Shown here piece by piece: positions 1-12,769 of a DNA stretch of 64,000 nucleotides. The notes beneath the pieces were generated by a model. It made no database searches. It was given only the letters and a program-made list of their open reading frames with translations, and was not told where the DNA came from. Source of the DNA: Phycomyces blakesleeanus NRRL 1555(-) (Eukaryota > Mucoromycota > Mucoromycetes > Mucorales > Phycomycetaceae); the NCBI RefSeq assembly GCF_001638985.1, contig NW_017265134.1:3207800-3271799 (forward strand). The letters are read 5' to 3'. A program made the position numbers and the translations under genes. Position 1 is the stretch's first letter; each line of letters opens with the position of its first letter.

Positions 1-667
1 TGCCCCTTGGTAAATAATAGTAATGAGAGTTAAAATTATTTTTATCTTTGATGACAGCATCAATCAAAACGCGTTTTAATCAATAATGATAATAAGTATG
101 ATATGGACTTGAGTATCATAACACTTACTTTACTGTTGATAAAAAGGGGCTAATTAACTATATGATGTTCAGATGTTATATAGCTACTGTAGAGTATATT
201 TAAAGTTATAATTTTAACTGGTACAGAGTTTTGTCATCGAGAACTTTAACCAAATTTCATGCTATATCTGCAATATGTATAGAGTTATATTATTATATCA
301 TATACTTTAAAACGTTTAATATGTAGACGGTGCAAAGTATGAACATTTATACATATAATATTGATTTAAAGTCTAATTCATTTTATCTTTATATTTCTTA
401 CAGTTTTGTTGTGTCAACACAAAAAGACTGTATCATGTTCACATGAGCTACTGCAGACAGGTGCAGACAGGTGCATGCAAGTGCATAAGCATCCCTTCTT
501 TTATATGTTTTGTTTGTACATCTGTCTGTATCTTTTTCATATAAATAGCTATCAATTGCTTGTAATAAATCGTTGCCTTTCTCAAACTCAAATCGCTCTT
601 ATTCTACTTGTCTAAACTATCACCTTTTCTTTTCAACTCACTGCTTATAGCTAAAAAAAACTTAAAC
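1..667. other. AT-rich leader without a recognised gene
   Basis: No convincing gene is seen. Short imperfect direct repeats of a CAGACAGGTG type lie around 455-480. The stretch just before 668 could carry the promoter and 5' UTR of the spliced gene that follows, but no specific element can be named. Confidence 0.4.
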
Positions 668-1699
668 ATGTCCAATATTAACACAACTCTCCTCAACTCA
701 ATTCAAAAGATTGAGGTTGATCTTGCTGAAATCAAGCAAGCATTGCGCAAGCTTCAAAGGCAATTCAGCAATCAATTTGCGCCAGCAGTCAGTGCGGAAG
801 ATCTAACTACAATGCAACAAAGCATTATTGAGCAGAGTTGTAAGTCATATATATTCTGTGCTTAGATGTTCATTTATTCTATTAATATTGTCATACATTT
901 TTTGTAGCTCTTGAGCACATTGCCAAGTCTGTGAAAAGAGCCCAGCTCACAGAGTACCCTGATCAGCTCGGTAAGTGAGTAATCAATACTGGCGGCGAGT
1001 TCAAAGGAAAAAACGAAGCACAAAAATACAATCTGTTGCTTCAGATTCTTCACGAGCAGGACTGGAAGGCGCGCTGCAAAGAAGTTCCACAAGGGCAGCC
1101 TTTGCCCCCATTAGTCCCTCTTTCAGACCATGATTTGACAGTAAAAAGATTGCATCTCAAAACATTAGACCGTACGGTAAAGCATGATATCATTGACAAA
1201 GACTATCCTGCGGCCTCAAAAGAATGGAAGAATATCCCAGAGAAAAACAGGGAATACTACATGATGCATTTGGAGAGGTTGGCAAAGAATGGTGGATTGC
1301 ACATCCACCAATGTAAAAAAATGTGGTGTGCAAGAAGCCTTCTTTGGGAAAGCTTCAAGAGCGACAACCAGACGAACAAGAGAAGAATGGCAGAGAAGAA
1401 CAAAGTAAGTTTATCAATTAACAAATCTATATATTGTAAACTTTAATTAACATCGTTTCCTTTTATTATGCTATAGACACAGTGAGACATAAGTGATTCT
1501 TTACTTTCTTCTTCTGATATGTCAGAAACTGGTGATATTGAGTCGCCCATAATGGCAGATGTGCTGTAAGTTACCATTGTTGCTTTTTCTCATGCGCTGT
1601 TAATACAAAATTAATATAAACTTCTTACTCTTTTATGTAGGTCTCCTCCACCCACAGCAAGTGTTGAGCCTGCTTGCAAGAGAAGCCAAAGATTGTAGT
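668..1699 (+). pseudogene. Spliced coiled-coil/basic protein gene, transposon-accessory-like, with two in-frame TGA codons
   Basis: I do not recognise this family. Exon 1 starts at the ATG at 668 and encodes a heptad-like helix (IEVDLAEIKQALRKLQ) up to about 839. After a short GT-AG intron the frame runs from about 908 to 1405, giving a Lys/Arg/Trp-rich domain that ends in KRRMAEKNK. Two small exons (about 1477-1568 and 1641-1699) encode an acidic, Ser/Pro-rich tail ending in KRSQRL. Reading is open except for TGA codons at about 976 and 1485, each followed by open frame, which suggests former CGA codons. The order of helical N-terminus, basic middle and acidic tail resembles the accessory genes of the CACTA copies in this window, but the RPxWRSDE signature is absent. 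It could be the accessory gene of a further, diverged transposon whose transposase lies outside the window. Confidence 0.5.
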
Positions 1700-2708
1700 T
1701 TGGCTGCTGTGATTGGCCGAGTTTGATTTTTTTAGTCTGTCTTTAGTGCATTTTTTTTCTTATCTCGTCATTTTTCTTTTTATGTTTTTTATTCCTTTTT
1801 TCTTTCATACAAAAAATTTATCAACCTCTTTCATATGATTGCTAATGTTGTGATTACAAGAATTTGAAGCTAATGTACAGCATCTACAGTTCCGCTATAT
1901 TCAAATATAAAAGGAAATGGTATATAGCCTTTTTTTTGAGAAAAAAATTAATAGTAATATTTTTGTACTGATATATTATACTTGGGAGTCGTTCTATTAT
2001 ATGTAAGTATATTGAGTAGAATAAACATGTTGAGCTTTCTAACAAGATGCTCATTCCGGTTGTATGAATCAGATTCGAATTAGCTTCATGTTACATGACT
2101 TGAATCTTTGCTCAAGTTTTTCTTCTTCTATGATAACGACTTTCTATAGTGCTTATGTTTTATTGCTTTTCTTATATATAGATCTTAAATATTAATACAT
2201 TCTTTAATATATATATATATTCTTAGAGTAAATGCTTATTTTACTGAACAAGTAAGCATATTATATGAAGGTAAGCATTATAATAATATTATATCTATTT
2301 ATTTATTTTAAGTTTTTTCTCTAATATTAGTATATTTGTAGAAATTGGTAAAAAATAATAAGTGCTATCTAAGATATATTAGAATACCCAAAGTATATGA
2401 AATACAATTTGAATAGTAGTGTTTTACTGCATACGTTTTGCAGTAGCTAAACAGAACCATTTTTTATTGCGAGTGGCCGATGGAATTGTTTTTTCATTAT
2501 TACTATTATTATTACCATTTTCATTTAATAAAACATGCATTGAAATAAAGATTCAATTCAATTAAACCCAATTCAATATTGTATAATAAAAAACAGACCA
2601 TTCTGTTAAAGCTGCAAAGGAAAAACAAGAGGTTGTGCTAGAATTGAAAGCAATAGAACAAAAGAAAGAATGTAATAGAGGAAAGGAAGGACGCTTGATT
2701 TTTTTTTG

Positions 2709-2915
2709 AAAAATGGTAACAGTGCCTGTTTTGGCTTTTTACATAATAAATAACTGCCATTTTTTATTATGAAAAAAATGGTAACAGTGCTTGTTTTGGC
2801 TTTTTACATAATAAATGACTGCCATTTTTTACTATGTAAAAAATGGTAACAGTACCTGTTTTGGCCTTATACAGAGTCATAACTGCCATTTTTTATTAAG
2901 TAAAAAATTGCAGTT
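2709..2915. repeat. Three tandem copies of a 65-bp unit
   Basis: The motif ATGGTAACAGTRCYTGTTTT begins at 2713, 2778 and 2843, a regular 65-bp step, and is followed each time by a GGCYTTWTACA stretch and CTGCCATTTTTTA. Immediately afterwards (2905-2955) pieces of the unit recur inverted, with GTTACC and GGTAAC facing each other, so the 3' side can fold back. The surrounding 1700-3026 region has no gene. Confidence 0.75.
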
Positions 2916-3026
2916 ATGTTACCAAAGTGGTAACATGTTACCATTTTCTCCGCCATAGTGACAGTCATTTACCATAGTACTGCCTTATAGTTGTCTCAAC
3001 CATAGTTGAAGCCTGGCCGGGGGGAG

Positions 3027-3529
3027 TGTGATAAAATACCACCATATGGATAGTATCAAGTAATGACTAATCATAACCATCACTCATCCAGCTCATAACA
3101 GACTTAGTAGAATAATTATTAGTCGTCACATTGGTACTCAATTTGTTATTTAATGAACAAGAAAATAATTTTGGCAGAGTTTGGTTTTTTCTTTACTTTG
3201 AAATAAATAATAAGTAAAATTGACTTCTTGTGTTTAAAGTGTTTGCTACAAACTCTTTAGAATTAGTATTATTTACTTCACTTCTTTTAGTTTAACTATT
3301 TCTCTAATTATTCAAATTATTTACACTCTTACCTTAGTGTTAGTTTCCCTTTTAATTTCTTTAACTGGTCTATTTAGTAACAAAGAGACTATTTTATCAC
3401 TCCAATTTATCCGATATCAAACTCAAATCTTCAATTTCACTTTTTAATTTCTCTTCTTACATATATTTATCTGTTCTTGTACATCTCCTACACACAACCA
3501 CATACTACACGCAACATAGTTTTGTCACA
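3027..3529 (+). mobile_element. Candidate LTR preceded by a G-rich tract
   Basis: The segment begins TGTGATAAAA and ends TTTTGTCACA, a TG...CA pair with a near-perfect 10-bp terminal inverted repeat. It is preceded by CCGGGGGGAG, which looks like a polypurine tract, so it would be a 3' LTR. About 85 bp inside it (3255-3340) recur at 5302-5391, just before transposon A, consistent with a second, truncated copy there. No gag or pol reading is seen to the left and no duplication of the target is visible, so this remains tentative. Confidence 0.35.
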
Positions 3530-5391
3530 TGTATTGTGGCCAAGTCTGCCTTCAGCCTGTTTCTGGTAATATATACTGAACGGTAGGTTCCTTCCGTGGT
3601 TTGGTCTGGTGGTGAGCCATGATGGGTGGTACTGGACTCATGGACGTTGACGTTGGTAGTGAGTTGACCAAGTGACATTTCTTGAGGGACAGAAGTGGTT
3701 CCCCCAGGTTTCTTAGGAAATCTTGTTTCAGATACCTCTTATACTCAAACCACCAATTTTATTCTGTCCCTTAAATAATTAAAATACCTATCTATATCGT
3801 TACCTCAGAAATGCCTGTCACTCACTAAAAATTATACTTCTTTCCCCTAATTTTATATACTTCTTTATCGCCAATATTTATTTACAATATTTTTTATTAC
3901 ATTTTCATTAGACTTCATTATTATACTATTATTATATTTTTTACTTTACTTCACTACATTGCTATTATATTATTACTTTATTTCTATTCTATCTTACTAT
4001 ATTTTTATTTTAGTTTTATTCAATTACTATATTTTTATTATACTTTTATTTTATCCTCTTTATATTTTTCTATTTCACTTCTACTATCAACACCAGTTAC
4101 ATGTAGTAAAAATTTTCACAACTTTCTTTTCTTTCTCTCAAAAAATTATTTTAACCAAACATTTTTGTTTATAAAAGAAACAATCTTTTCAATCAATAAA
4201 AGCATTATTCTATCCTTGATCTTATTTATTCTTGTCCATTATTATCGTTATTCTTCATTCATACATAGTATTCTTGTTCTTTGAAGTGTTGTCTGTCGAT
4301 CTTGATATATTTTATTTCTCTGTTTTCTCTTTTCTGTCTTTCTTAAACTTTGTTGTTGTCACAATTTCCATTTTTATCTTCTCCCTATTTTTTTTTACTT
4401 ATCTGTCACCAATTCTTATCTGTTAAATTACTCATTCTTTTTGATTCTTATTGTATTCTTCTTCTTGTATTTTATAATTCACATTATATTTATTTGCCAA
4501 GTGATACTATTACAATTCACAACAAACAAACACATTATGTGTTAAGTTTTGACACGTAGTGTGGTGATGTTGTTGGTCTCAGTCCAAAAAACATATTCTA
4601 CTAAGTTCAGACATTCTTTTGAAAACCCCCTTTAATTTTTCTTCAAAATTTTAATTTCTTTCTTTCATTTTCATAAAATTGTCTTTTTTCCAAAAACCAA
4701 TTTTGTGAAAATTAAAATCTTTTCCCCTTTATTTTTTCTGAAATTGTTTTCTCTCTTTCCTTTTTATTTTACTCTTGCGCACTAAATGTAACGTTTCCTT
4801 TCAAACACTACTTTACTAAAATTGTTAACTGAATAGTTTTTCTCTTTATTTATAACATACATCTTTCCAATATTTTCTTTTTCTTATAGTTATATATTAT
4901 AACTTCATCAATTCTTCTTTCATGACAAAATATTTATATAGTTATTTTTCTTTATATTTTTATTTATGTTTATCTCATCACGTTTTATTTAGCGTATTTT
5001 TGCCATATATTTTATTCATAAAATAGTATAAGTATCTCTCTAAAATCAATCAATAAACAACTGTCAAATTTTTCTGATATAAAGTTTTCTTTAAGACACT
5101 GTCTATTATTTCTAATTTCTCTTTGTAAAATTTCTTCTGTTTTATTTATTTGTTCTGTCAAGTTTTTGTGGAAGATTGACCATCCCCTTTTATTCTATTA
5201 TTTTGTCCCAATTTCCCCTTTTATTTATCTCTTGGTAAATTTACCATAGTAAATTTTTCTTTAGTTAAATTCTTTACTCTTGTAAACATTTTCCTTCCTA
5301 TAGTTAACTCTTTAGAATTAGTATTATTCATTTCTCTTCTTTTAATTTAACTATTTTTCTAATTATTCAAATTATTTATACTATTATCTTA
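3530..5391. other. Long pyrimidine-rich (T-rich) tract, no gene
   Basis: The plus strand is strongly biased to T, with C as a secondary base, over nearly 1.8 kb, and contains polyadenylation-like AATAAA words. Open frames here are low-complexity Phe/Ile/Tyr/Leu runs and show no domain. The right end (5302-5391) repeats part of the candidate LTR at 3255-3340 and is cut by transposon A. It may be untranslated retroelement sequence. Confidence 0.45.
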
Positions 5392-5651
5392 CACTAGAGA
5401 AATAACTCTGAATACCATTGTGTGAAAGTTTATTGTTACATGTAGATATTTAGAGCAATTTTTCATTTCAGTATGTTTTTTGGTATATATGTTCCTAAAG
5501 TCATGTTGTAATTTTCTATTGGCTTGGATATAATAACCATCCAAGTTATTTTATCATTATTACTATTAGTATTACTATAAAATTTAAACAAATAAAGTAA
5601 ATGTAACACTTGTTTTTCTTTTATCTTAACATTTATAACTAAATAAACACC

Positions 5652-8600
5652 ATGTCTTCTACTTTTGAACTTTATAATAAGATATGCTATTGCATAAAAT
5701 TTAGCAATAATTAACAAGGCTACAACTTTATTTCTATACAAACTCTTCAGCATCACAATAAAAGAGCAAGATATGAAGATATGGAAAGAAGTGAAAGAAG
5801 TATGTTTTGTTTTTCATTTTCATTTTCATTTTGGTTATTTTATATAATATTTTATTTCAATAGATGTATCTGTTCAAAGAAATCTCATAGATATTGATTT
5901 TGAAAGTAAGAAACATTAATTGTAATAAAAAGAGAAGTAAACTAAAAATTGAATTCTATATGTAATTACATCAAACTAACAAACCGGACCCATGGAAGCA
6001 ATGGGTGGTCAGACCAACTTATCTGTTTGGAGAGAAGCCTCAATTTCTGATGATGAGATTGCTTTTAGCAATGAGTCGAATGGCAAAAGCAGTAATAGTG
6101 ATGAAAATGATAATGACAAAGAAAACAATGATGGTGAAGAAAGTGAAGACGGTGAAGAGAATGTTGTTGAGATTGAAGTTGAAGAATTCGATAGTGAAGA
6201 TCAGTCCATGTTAATTAGCTAAAAAAAAGACCTAAAAAAATTCAATGAAAAGAACCAAAAAAGAAAAATCTGAAAAAGGGGGGTGTTCATTCTTTTGTTT
6301 TTTTACAATAGATCCTTTTGCCACCCCAAATATGTCTAAAAATCCGGTACACAGATTTATTTCTACTTTTGTGGTAATGTTTGCTTCCCACTATATGGTC
6401 AATAAGGGTGCTGTTGTCTTGATTGAGTTTGTCAACAAGCTCTTATTGATTTACGAGCAGGATTTCCAATTGCCCATGAGTCTTTCTGGTCTCCAAAGCA
6501 TGACAGAATTCTCAGCCATGACAAAAGGGATTAAGAGATTTGTCGTGTGTCAGGATTGCCACAAGGTGTATGAGGAAAGTGTACCTGCTCCTTTGAATTG
6601 TGATTTCGTAAAGCTTGGTGCATATACCGCCTGTAATTGCAAATTAATGGTCCAATCATTGTCTGGTGGTTTGGTTGCAAAGAAGTCTTATGTATATCAG
6701 TCTCTCACACATGCTCTTAAAATTCTTTTCCTCCATCCCGATTTCGAGCAAAAGATCATGCACTGGAACCAAGAATTCAAGATCACTGATACATTGTGTG
6801 ATGTTTACGATGGTGAAGCCTGGACTGATTTGAAGGACAATGACGATGAAATTTTTGTTGAGCATCCTCGTTCATTGATGCTGACATTAAACATCGACTG
6901 GTTCCAGCCTTTTGATGGTACTAGCTATTCCTTTGGTGCTATCTACCTGGTGATAAACAACCAGCCTAGAAGTGAGCAGTTTAAAGCAGAAAATACAATC
7001 CTTGTTGGTCTCATGCCCGGACCAAAAGAGCCAAAATCAGAAGAGATCAATCATTATCTCAAGCCATTAGTCGACAAAATGATACAGCTCTATCTTGGAA
7101 TACAGATACCCACCTACCAGCAAACAGACGGTGCAACAGTTCGTGCAGCCTTATTGATGGTTGCATGCGATATACCTGCTGCCAGAAAGACTAGTGGGTT
7201 CACCGCGCACAACAGCACATGTGCCTGTTACAAATGCAGCAATCAATTTTCTCGTCTACCAGGCACTTCTTCTGTCGATTTCCATGGATTTGATTGTGCC
7301 CAGTGGCGCCATCGAAGTGATAGAGCAAACCGTGTGCATGCTGAGGAGTGGAATAGTGCGAGTACACCCTCAGAAAGGCAGCAGCTGAAGGTCGAATATG
7401 GTGTTCGATGGTCGCAGTTGTATCGCCTTGGATACTTTGATCTAGTACGTGGAACGATCATTGATCCCATGCATAATCTTTTTCTGGAAACACCAAAGAG
7501 AATGATTGAAACATGGACAAAAATGAAAAAAAATGAAAAACAATGATCTGCTTGCAATGCAGACAGTTGCAGCAACGATGATATTGCCCAGCGACTATAC
7601 CAAGCTGAAAACGAAGATAGGAAAGGGCTTTTCCCACATGAAAGCAGATGAGTGGAAGTCTTGGGTATTGGTGTACTCTCCCGTGCTTCTAAAACCAGTT
7701 CTTCTGTCCAATATGTTTAATGGCTGGATGCACTATGTAAAAGCATGCCGTATACTTGTAAAGCCGTCAATCAGTTTCATCGAAATAGACCAAGCACACA
7801 GATATCTACAAGAATTCTGTCAATCTTGTGAAGATACATATAAACCAAAAGTCCTCACCTGCAACATGCACCTGCACCTCCATCTTCATGACACAATTCG
7901 TGATTTTGGACCCGTGTATGGCTATTGGCTCTTTGGTTTTGAGAGATACAATGGTTTGTTAAAGAATAACAAGACAAACAGAAAAAACGGGTTTGAAACA
8001 ACCTATATGACAAAATTCACTGCAGATGCATACAAAGCTGATTACATACGAAATACGTTATCATGTTCAAGCCTCATTCCATTCCTTCCTCTTTTCGAAA
8101 AACTTACCTCTACGACCACACCTATAACGACCTATGCCACTTACGCTCCAACCAACCAACAACCTTTCTGACTGCAACAATTTGTAGACTCATCCTTAAG
8201 TCGAGCAGCACCTATCAAAGGCAATGAACCACTCCCCCCATCCACCTTTCCTTTACAGTCCTTAAAAGAATCAACAATGAGTGATATTGATTATCATCAA
8301 TTGTTAGATTATTATAAAATCGCCTATGCCATGCCCAATCTCATTTCTTACCACGATGCCAGATTGTCACAATATTTTGTAAATAACCGAATCACAAAAT
8401 TGAAATCAATTGATCTCCTTGGCCAAACATATATTGGGAACAACAGTTCTGGTAAGTGCGGGTCACTTGTTCAAGCTTTCTTCTGTAGCAGCAATGGCCG
8501 AACTTCAAGCCTATATACTGGACAAATTCAGTATCTTTTTATACATTCATTTACTCTGCCTCCTCATCCAAACCACCAAGCATCAACATTACATCAAGAC

Positions 8601-8849
8601 CAGCATGTTTTTGTATACATCCAATGGTATAATTCGACAAATGACAATGAACACAGAGATGAAGGTATTGCAATCTGCTTGCCAGAATTCTCTGCTGATA
8701 ATTATCACAGCATCTTACCTGTACAGCACATACACTTAGAGGTCGCAACTGCTGTAGATGTAACTGATATGAACGAAGAAAGAATGCTGGTCATTCCTAT
8801 GCCAAAAAATACTATGCCTGAAGCCTTTATGAATAATTATGCACTATGA
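5652..8849 (+). pseudogene. tnp2: tnp2-type CACTA transposase, copy A, frameshifted
   Basis: Exon 1 starts at 5652 (MSSTFELYNK, then C-Y-C) and is a decayed version of the C-x-C-x2-C exon of copy E, with a stop. A small exon lies at about 5863-5906 and an acidic Asp/Glu/Asn-rich exon at about 5983-6200. The main exon begins near 6311 and carries the core NIDWFQPFDG, MVACDIPAARKTSGF, a CACYKC zinc pair and DPMHNLFLETPKR. A frameshift in an A-run near 7520 and a TGA at 8169-8171 (the aligned D1 and D2 frames have Arg) break it. The C-terminal part has HLHLHLHD...FGPVYGYWLFGFERYNG. The splice donor after the acidic exon reads GA-TCAG where D2 has GG-TCAG. The family cuts and pastes DNA through a DDE-type nuclease; this copy is unlikely to be functional. 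Confidence 0.85.
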
Positions 8850-8974
8850 TTTTTTATGAGAATAATTAAATAAAAAACAAAGAACAAGTAATGCCTCTTT
8901 ATGTATTTTTTTGGTTATTTAAAGTATAAGACGTTATGAATGAAGAAAAAAAGAACAAAAAATATAAACTTTAT

Positions 8975-10145
8975 TTAGGGCCCGTTTCTAAGAGCCCGCT
9001 GAGGAAACTGTGACACAATTGCATCAGAGACTGGTCCTTTAACGGTTTCGCCAAAAGCATGTGACAGCAATTGATGACTATTTAAGCCTAAATCAGCTAC
9101 CACTTTGTTGTCAACAAGTGTGATGAAGTGGTTGTACTATATTAAAGACATTAATATTTTATTCAGTATAATACAATATAATATATTAACTAAATTCAAT
9201 ATTTCAACTTTCAAAAAACTAATTACCTCATAACTTCTCTAATATGGACGATGAAGACGAAGCCCACTATAAGAAACATGAGGCGAAGTGCCATTGTCTG
9301 ACTCACCAACAGACATAGCCTCTTCTATAATGAGACCAGAGCAATCTCTTTTCATCTCGTCATCAATAGCAGTCTTGTTAGACTGGTACGCTGTTTTGCG
9401 ACGTTTCAAGTGCTGTTGAAAATATTAAATTAGTTTTCTTTTTTTGCTTTAAATTAATGACTTAGATAAGAATTATTCAAATAATAAATAAATAAAGTAT
9501 AACTTACCTCCTTTTTGTAGCTACTCCTTCTGTTGCGAGCATTGTCTGACTTCTTTTTAGCCTGAGACTTATTAGCTGCACGCTTTCTGCTAGTGAAGTT
9601 CGTGTAGACAAAGTCACGAACATCACTTTTTCTCAGTCCTGCTCCTACGAAATTTCTTTCCAAGTAGGCAACAAGGTTTTCTGTCAACTCAGTGTTTGGC
9701 GACTGGTTGAAGTTGACAGCTGTGTTCCATCTTGGCTTGCCATTGTTGGCTTGAATTTCAGCCAAACGTTTTGACTTGAACTTAGGGTCCCACAAATGCT
9801 CCCGAAGAAGTCTCTATTGAATCTTGATAAGTTATTAAAGATATAATTTACTATATGTATGATACATATATAGGCTTTTGTTTTGTTGACTGATTTTGCA
9901 TCAGAAGCCATGGTGGGAGAACCAGCTACATTCATTTCCATGCTCACAGGAGCAACAGCATGCACTAAAGCCATCGGCTGACTCTGCAAAACAGCAGACA
10001 CAGGAGTGTTCGAAGTTTTTGCTTTGATATCAGCAACGTCTTTCATGACAGTGGTCATGTCACGACACAAGATGGCAAGAGAGTTTGTCATCTCTCTCTC
10101 AGCAGGAGTGCGTCAAGTGGGATAGCTTTCATTTTGGTTAGACAT
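8975..10145 (-). pseudogene. WRSDE accessory gene, copy A, disabled
   Basis: Read on the minus strand, it starts at 10145 (MSNQNES), hits a TGA ten codons in, then continues through a helical segment to about 9873. The donor there is AT instead of GT. The basic exon (about 9815-9506) has LWDPKFKSKRLAEIQ and KPRWNTAVNFNQSPN, aligning with D1. The next exon (about 9413-9239) has MKRDC, MSVGESDNG and RPY-stop-RSYE, where the invariant Trp codon TGG has become TAG. The last exon (about 9137-8975) ends in FPQRALRNGP. Its stop lies 123 bp from the end of tnp2, tail to tail. No enzymatic motif is visible; a DNA-binding or transposase-partner role is only inferred. Confidence 0.7.
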
Positions 10146-10879
10146 ATTCTATTAATTTAAAAATATAAGTTCAAATATGTATTAACTGTTAATGCTTTTA
10201 TATTCTTTGAATAAATTTTTATTATACACTACAATTATATTTATTATCAAACATACCAAAATAAAAGACAGAAAAAGATGGGGAGATAGAGAGAGAAAGT
10301 GTGAGTATAAGTAAGAATAATTGTAAGAGTGCGTGAGCAAGGGTGAGTAAGATTGTAGCAAAAATGTATATTTATATTTCTAAAAAAAAGGATGTCTAGT
10401 CTTGATTGATCTTGGTTAAAAGAATATATCTAAAGTAACTTCTTGTACACACACTGTGTAAATTGATACAAAGATTGCTTTTAGATACTACACCATTATA
10501 TCTATTATGCTTTTTGGATATTTTTTTTGAGTTTCATTTTTTTTAATTACCTATTTTGTTTTTTTTGTATTTTATTTACTTATTTTTTTATTTTTCCATA
10601 TTTTTCCATATTTTTCCTTATCGACCATTTTCTTTTCTTTTCTTTCTCTTTCTGATTTTTATTATAACTGTGAATTTTACTGGTAAGATACATTCTTCTT
10701 AAAAATACTTCTGTACAGACAACAACAAGATTAACACATTCTGTTGTCATAGATACATATATACTCTCTTAGTGTTTTACTATATTCGCAAACTTTTTGG
10801 TAACATATCTTCTTTTTTTTTAAAGCAATTCTTTTCTTTAAATGTAACTAAATAATAATTATTATTTCAGTTGTCATAG

Positions 10880-11187
10880 ATACTAGCGTGTTTTTTCCTT
10901 CTGATATATTCTCTTTACAATGGCCATCCAGATTATTCCAGGTTAGTAACTATACTTTATGTCATCATCCTATAAAATTATTCTGACTTTTCTCCTTCTC
11001 TTTTATAGACAATATCGCCAAAAATATTCCCTACAATTAAACAAGACCATCAACATGGTAATATTTTATTTTTTATTTACTTTTAATATTTATCTGACAG
11101 AATATAATTTTTATTATAGATGAATGTTCATCTGCCAAACACGCAATGAATCAAGAACCTCTATCTCTTGGTGCCATCATTGACATG
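10880..11187 (+). pseudogene. orf3 small spliced gene, copy A, decayed
   Basis: Three exons match those of copy E in length and phase: 10880-10941 (62 nt), 11009-11057 (49 nt) and 11120-11187 (68 nt). They read PSDIFSLQWPSRLFQ, TISPKIFPTIKQDHQH and DECSSAKHAMNQEPLS. The upstream exons are damaged (GTG in place of the start ATG, a stop in exon 2), and the next acceptor is TTG rather than TAG, with the exon running into a stop. Exact retention of exon lengths in a diverged copy supports the gene model. Confidence 0.55.
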
Positions 11188-12483
11188 GTAAGACTTCTTC
11201 TTTTATTCTCTTAATATGTATGATAGTATTATTTATACTGTATATTAATATATGTTTTTTACTAAAGGTTATATCAACTCTTGACAAGTACTATCTAGGT
11301 CTACAAATAAATTGACTTTCTTCGGGTACGTTCATTACATATTCTGTCACCCAATTCACTCAAACTAACTTCTCTATATTATTTTCATTGTTAAAGAAAT
11401 TATACTTGATGCTATGCCTCGAACTCTCAAAGTTTTAATTTTATCTTCTTCGGTCATTATATTGTATGTATCCTCAAATTAATATATCACTCACAACATG
11501 TAAATATTTAAATACACATCTAACTTCTCTTCTATTATGTTAAATAGTATCTGTGCCAAAGATAACTACTGAATATAAGGGTTTACAAACATTATATATA
11601 AAGCACTGCTTGATTTGAGTCATATGAAGGATACCGGTGAAGACGGCCCAAGGCATATAATATTATTCCAATACTATCAACCTAGAATCATTCTATTTTT
11701 TCTAATAAATACAAAAATAAACTATAATTCAAACCAATAATAATTGAATATCAAGTAATTGGGGGAGCAGATAATCTATGACCTCATAATAAAGAGTGTT
11801 AATGATTGGCTTATAAGTAATAAAATGTCCATGGTTCTAACTATTTACCCAGGGATAGTTCAACAATACACATGCAACGTAGTCCCTGATTATTAATCTT
11901 TAACATGGAAACAGATTGTATTACAGCAAAAAAACAAAGTTTGAAATAAAGTTTTCTAGGTACTCTATTATATACAAAGATATAAAATTACTATTGACCC
12001 CAACTTCACTAGTGCTATCGAACTTTACACTTGTAGATAGCAGGTCTGTGCACATGTAACCAGATCAGCTTTGGTACCAGTGAAAATAGGCAAAACACCA
12101 CTGTAAAATGCGGAATATTCACAATAGTATGCCTGAATTTCCCGGTGTGTATTTATTGTTATTTTTTCAGTGTACATAGTGTGGTATACACCACAATTAA
12201 GTGAAAAACCAACCACACAACCAAACACTGATTCTTTCTTGCTAATGAACCTAGCAAGTTAACAATCTCCGAAACTGTTACACACTGGGCACATGTACAC
12301 AACACACTCATATAGTGTAAACCAACCATTACACAACAGGGATTTGAATTACAGAGAATTGAATAGTAGCAAATATAAAAACTATATTATTTTGTCTCTA
12401 TAATAACTAACACTCTCACAGTATTTACTTTTCCCATTATTGAGATACTAACGCATAAAAAACCCCAAATACCTAATGATCTG

Positions 12484-12672
12484 CTATATATATAAGCTGA
12501 TGATTGCTAATATGATATATATATAAGCGGCTGACAACCAATCTGATATATATATAAGCTAATGACCATTAATCTAGTATATAGATAAGTTGATAACAGG
12601 TGATCTACTATATATATAAGCTGATAACCGCCAATCTGATATATATATAAACTGCTGACAGCTAATCTAATA
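12484..12672. repeat. Tandem repeats with TATATATATAAGC core beside transposon D1
   Basis: About six imperfect units of 30-37 bp follow the pattern CTGATATATATATAAGC, then TGATRACNRCYAAT. The array stops exactly at the left end of D1. The sequence after the right end of D1 (from 19550, ATATATGCTTACTGAAGC) resembles a further unit, so D1 probably inserted within the array. The 12173-12483 stretch before it holds no gene. Confidence 0.75.
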
Positions 12673-12769
12673 CACTGGAAAAATTAAAAAAATAAGGTAG
12701 TTTAAATATGGGGTATAGTGTAGTGTAATTTCCATATTTAAATTAGTTGATTTTTTTTTCCACTTGTGC

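Larger units (their letters stand above)
5392..12172 (+). mobile_element. CACTA-like transposon A (degenerate)
   Basis: The left end CACTAGAGAAATAACTCTGA aligns with the left end of copy E, and the right end (reverse complement CACTGAAAAAATAACAATAA) aligns with the right end of E. Inside are tnp2 (plus), the convergent accessory gene (minus) and orf3 (plus), in the same order and spacing as in D1, D2 and E. The flanking triplets, TTA and TAC, do not match, and the left terminus has a G-to-A change, so the copy is old. From 11188 to 12172 there is only decayed orf3 sequence and noncoding subterminal DNA. Confidence 0.8.

Noticed and set aside
3959..4559. Overlapping Phe/Tyr/Ile/Leu-rich open frames
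   Set aside because: They are low-complexity translations of a T-rich tract, with no domain, splice logic or homologous copy.
6005..6214. Alternative Lys/Met-rich frame overlapping the acidic exon of A
   Set aside because: The overlapping acidic frame matches the acidic exon of the other tnp2 genes; this is its +1 shadow.
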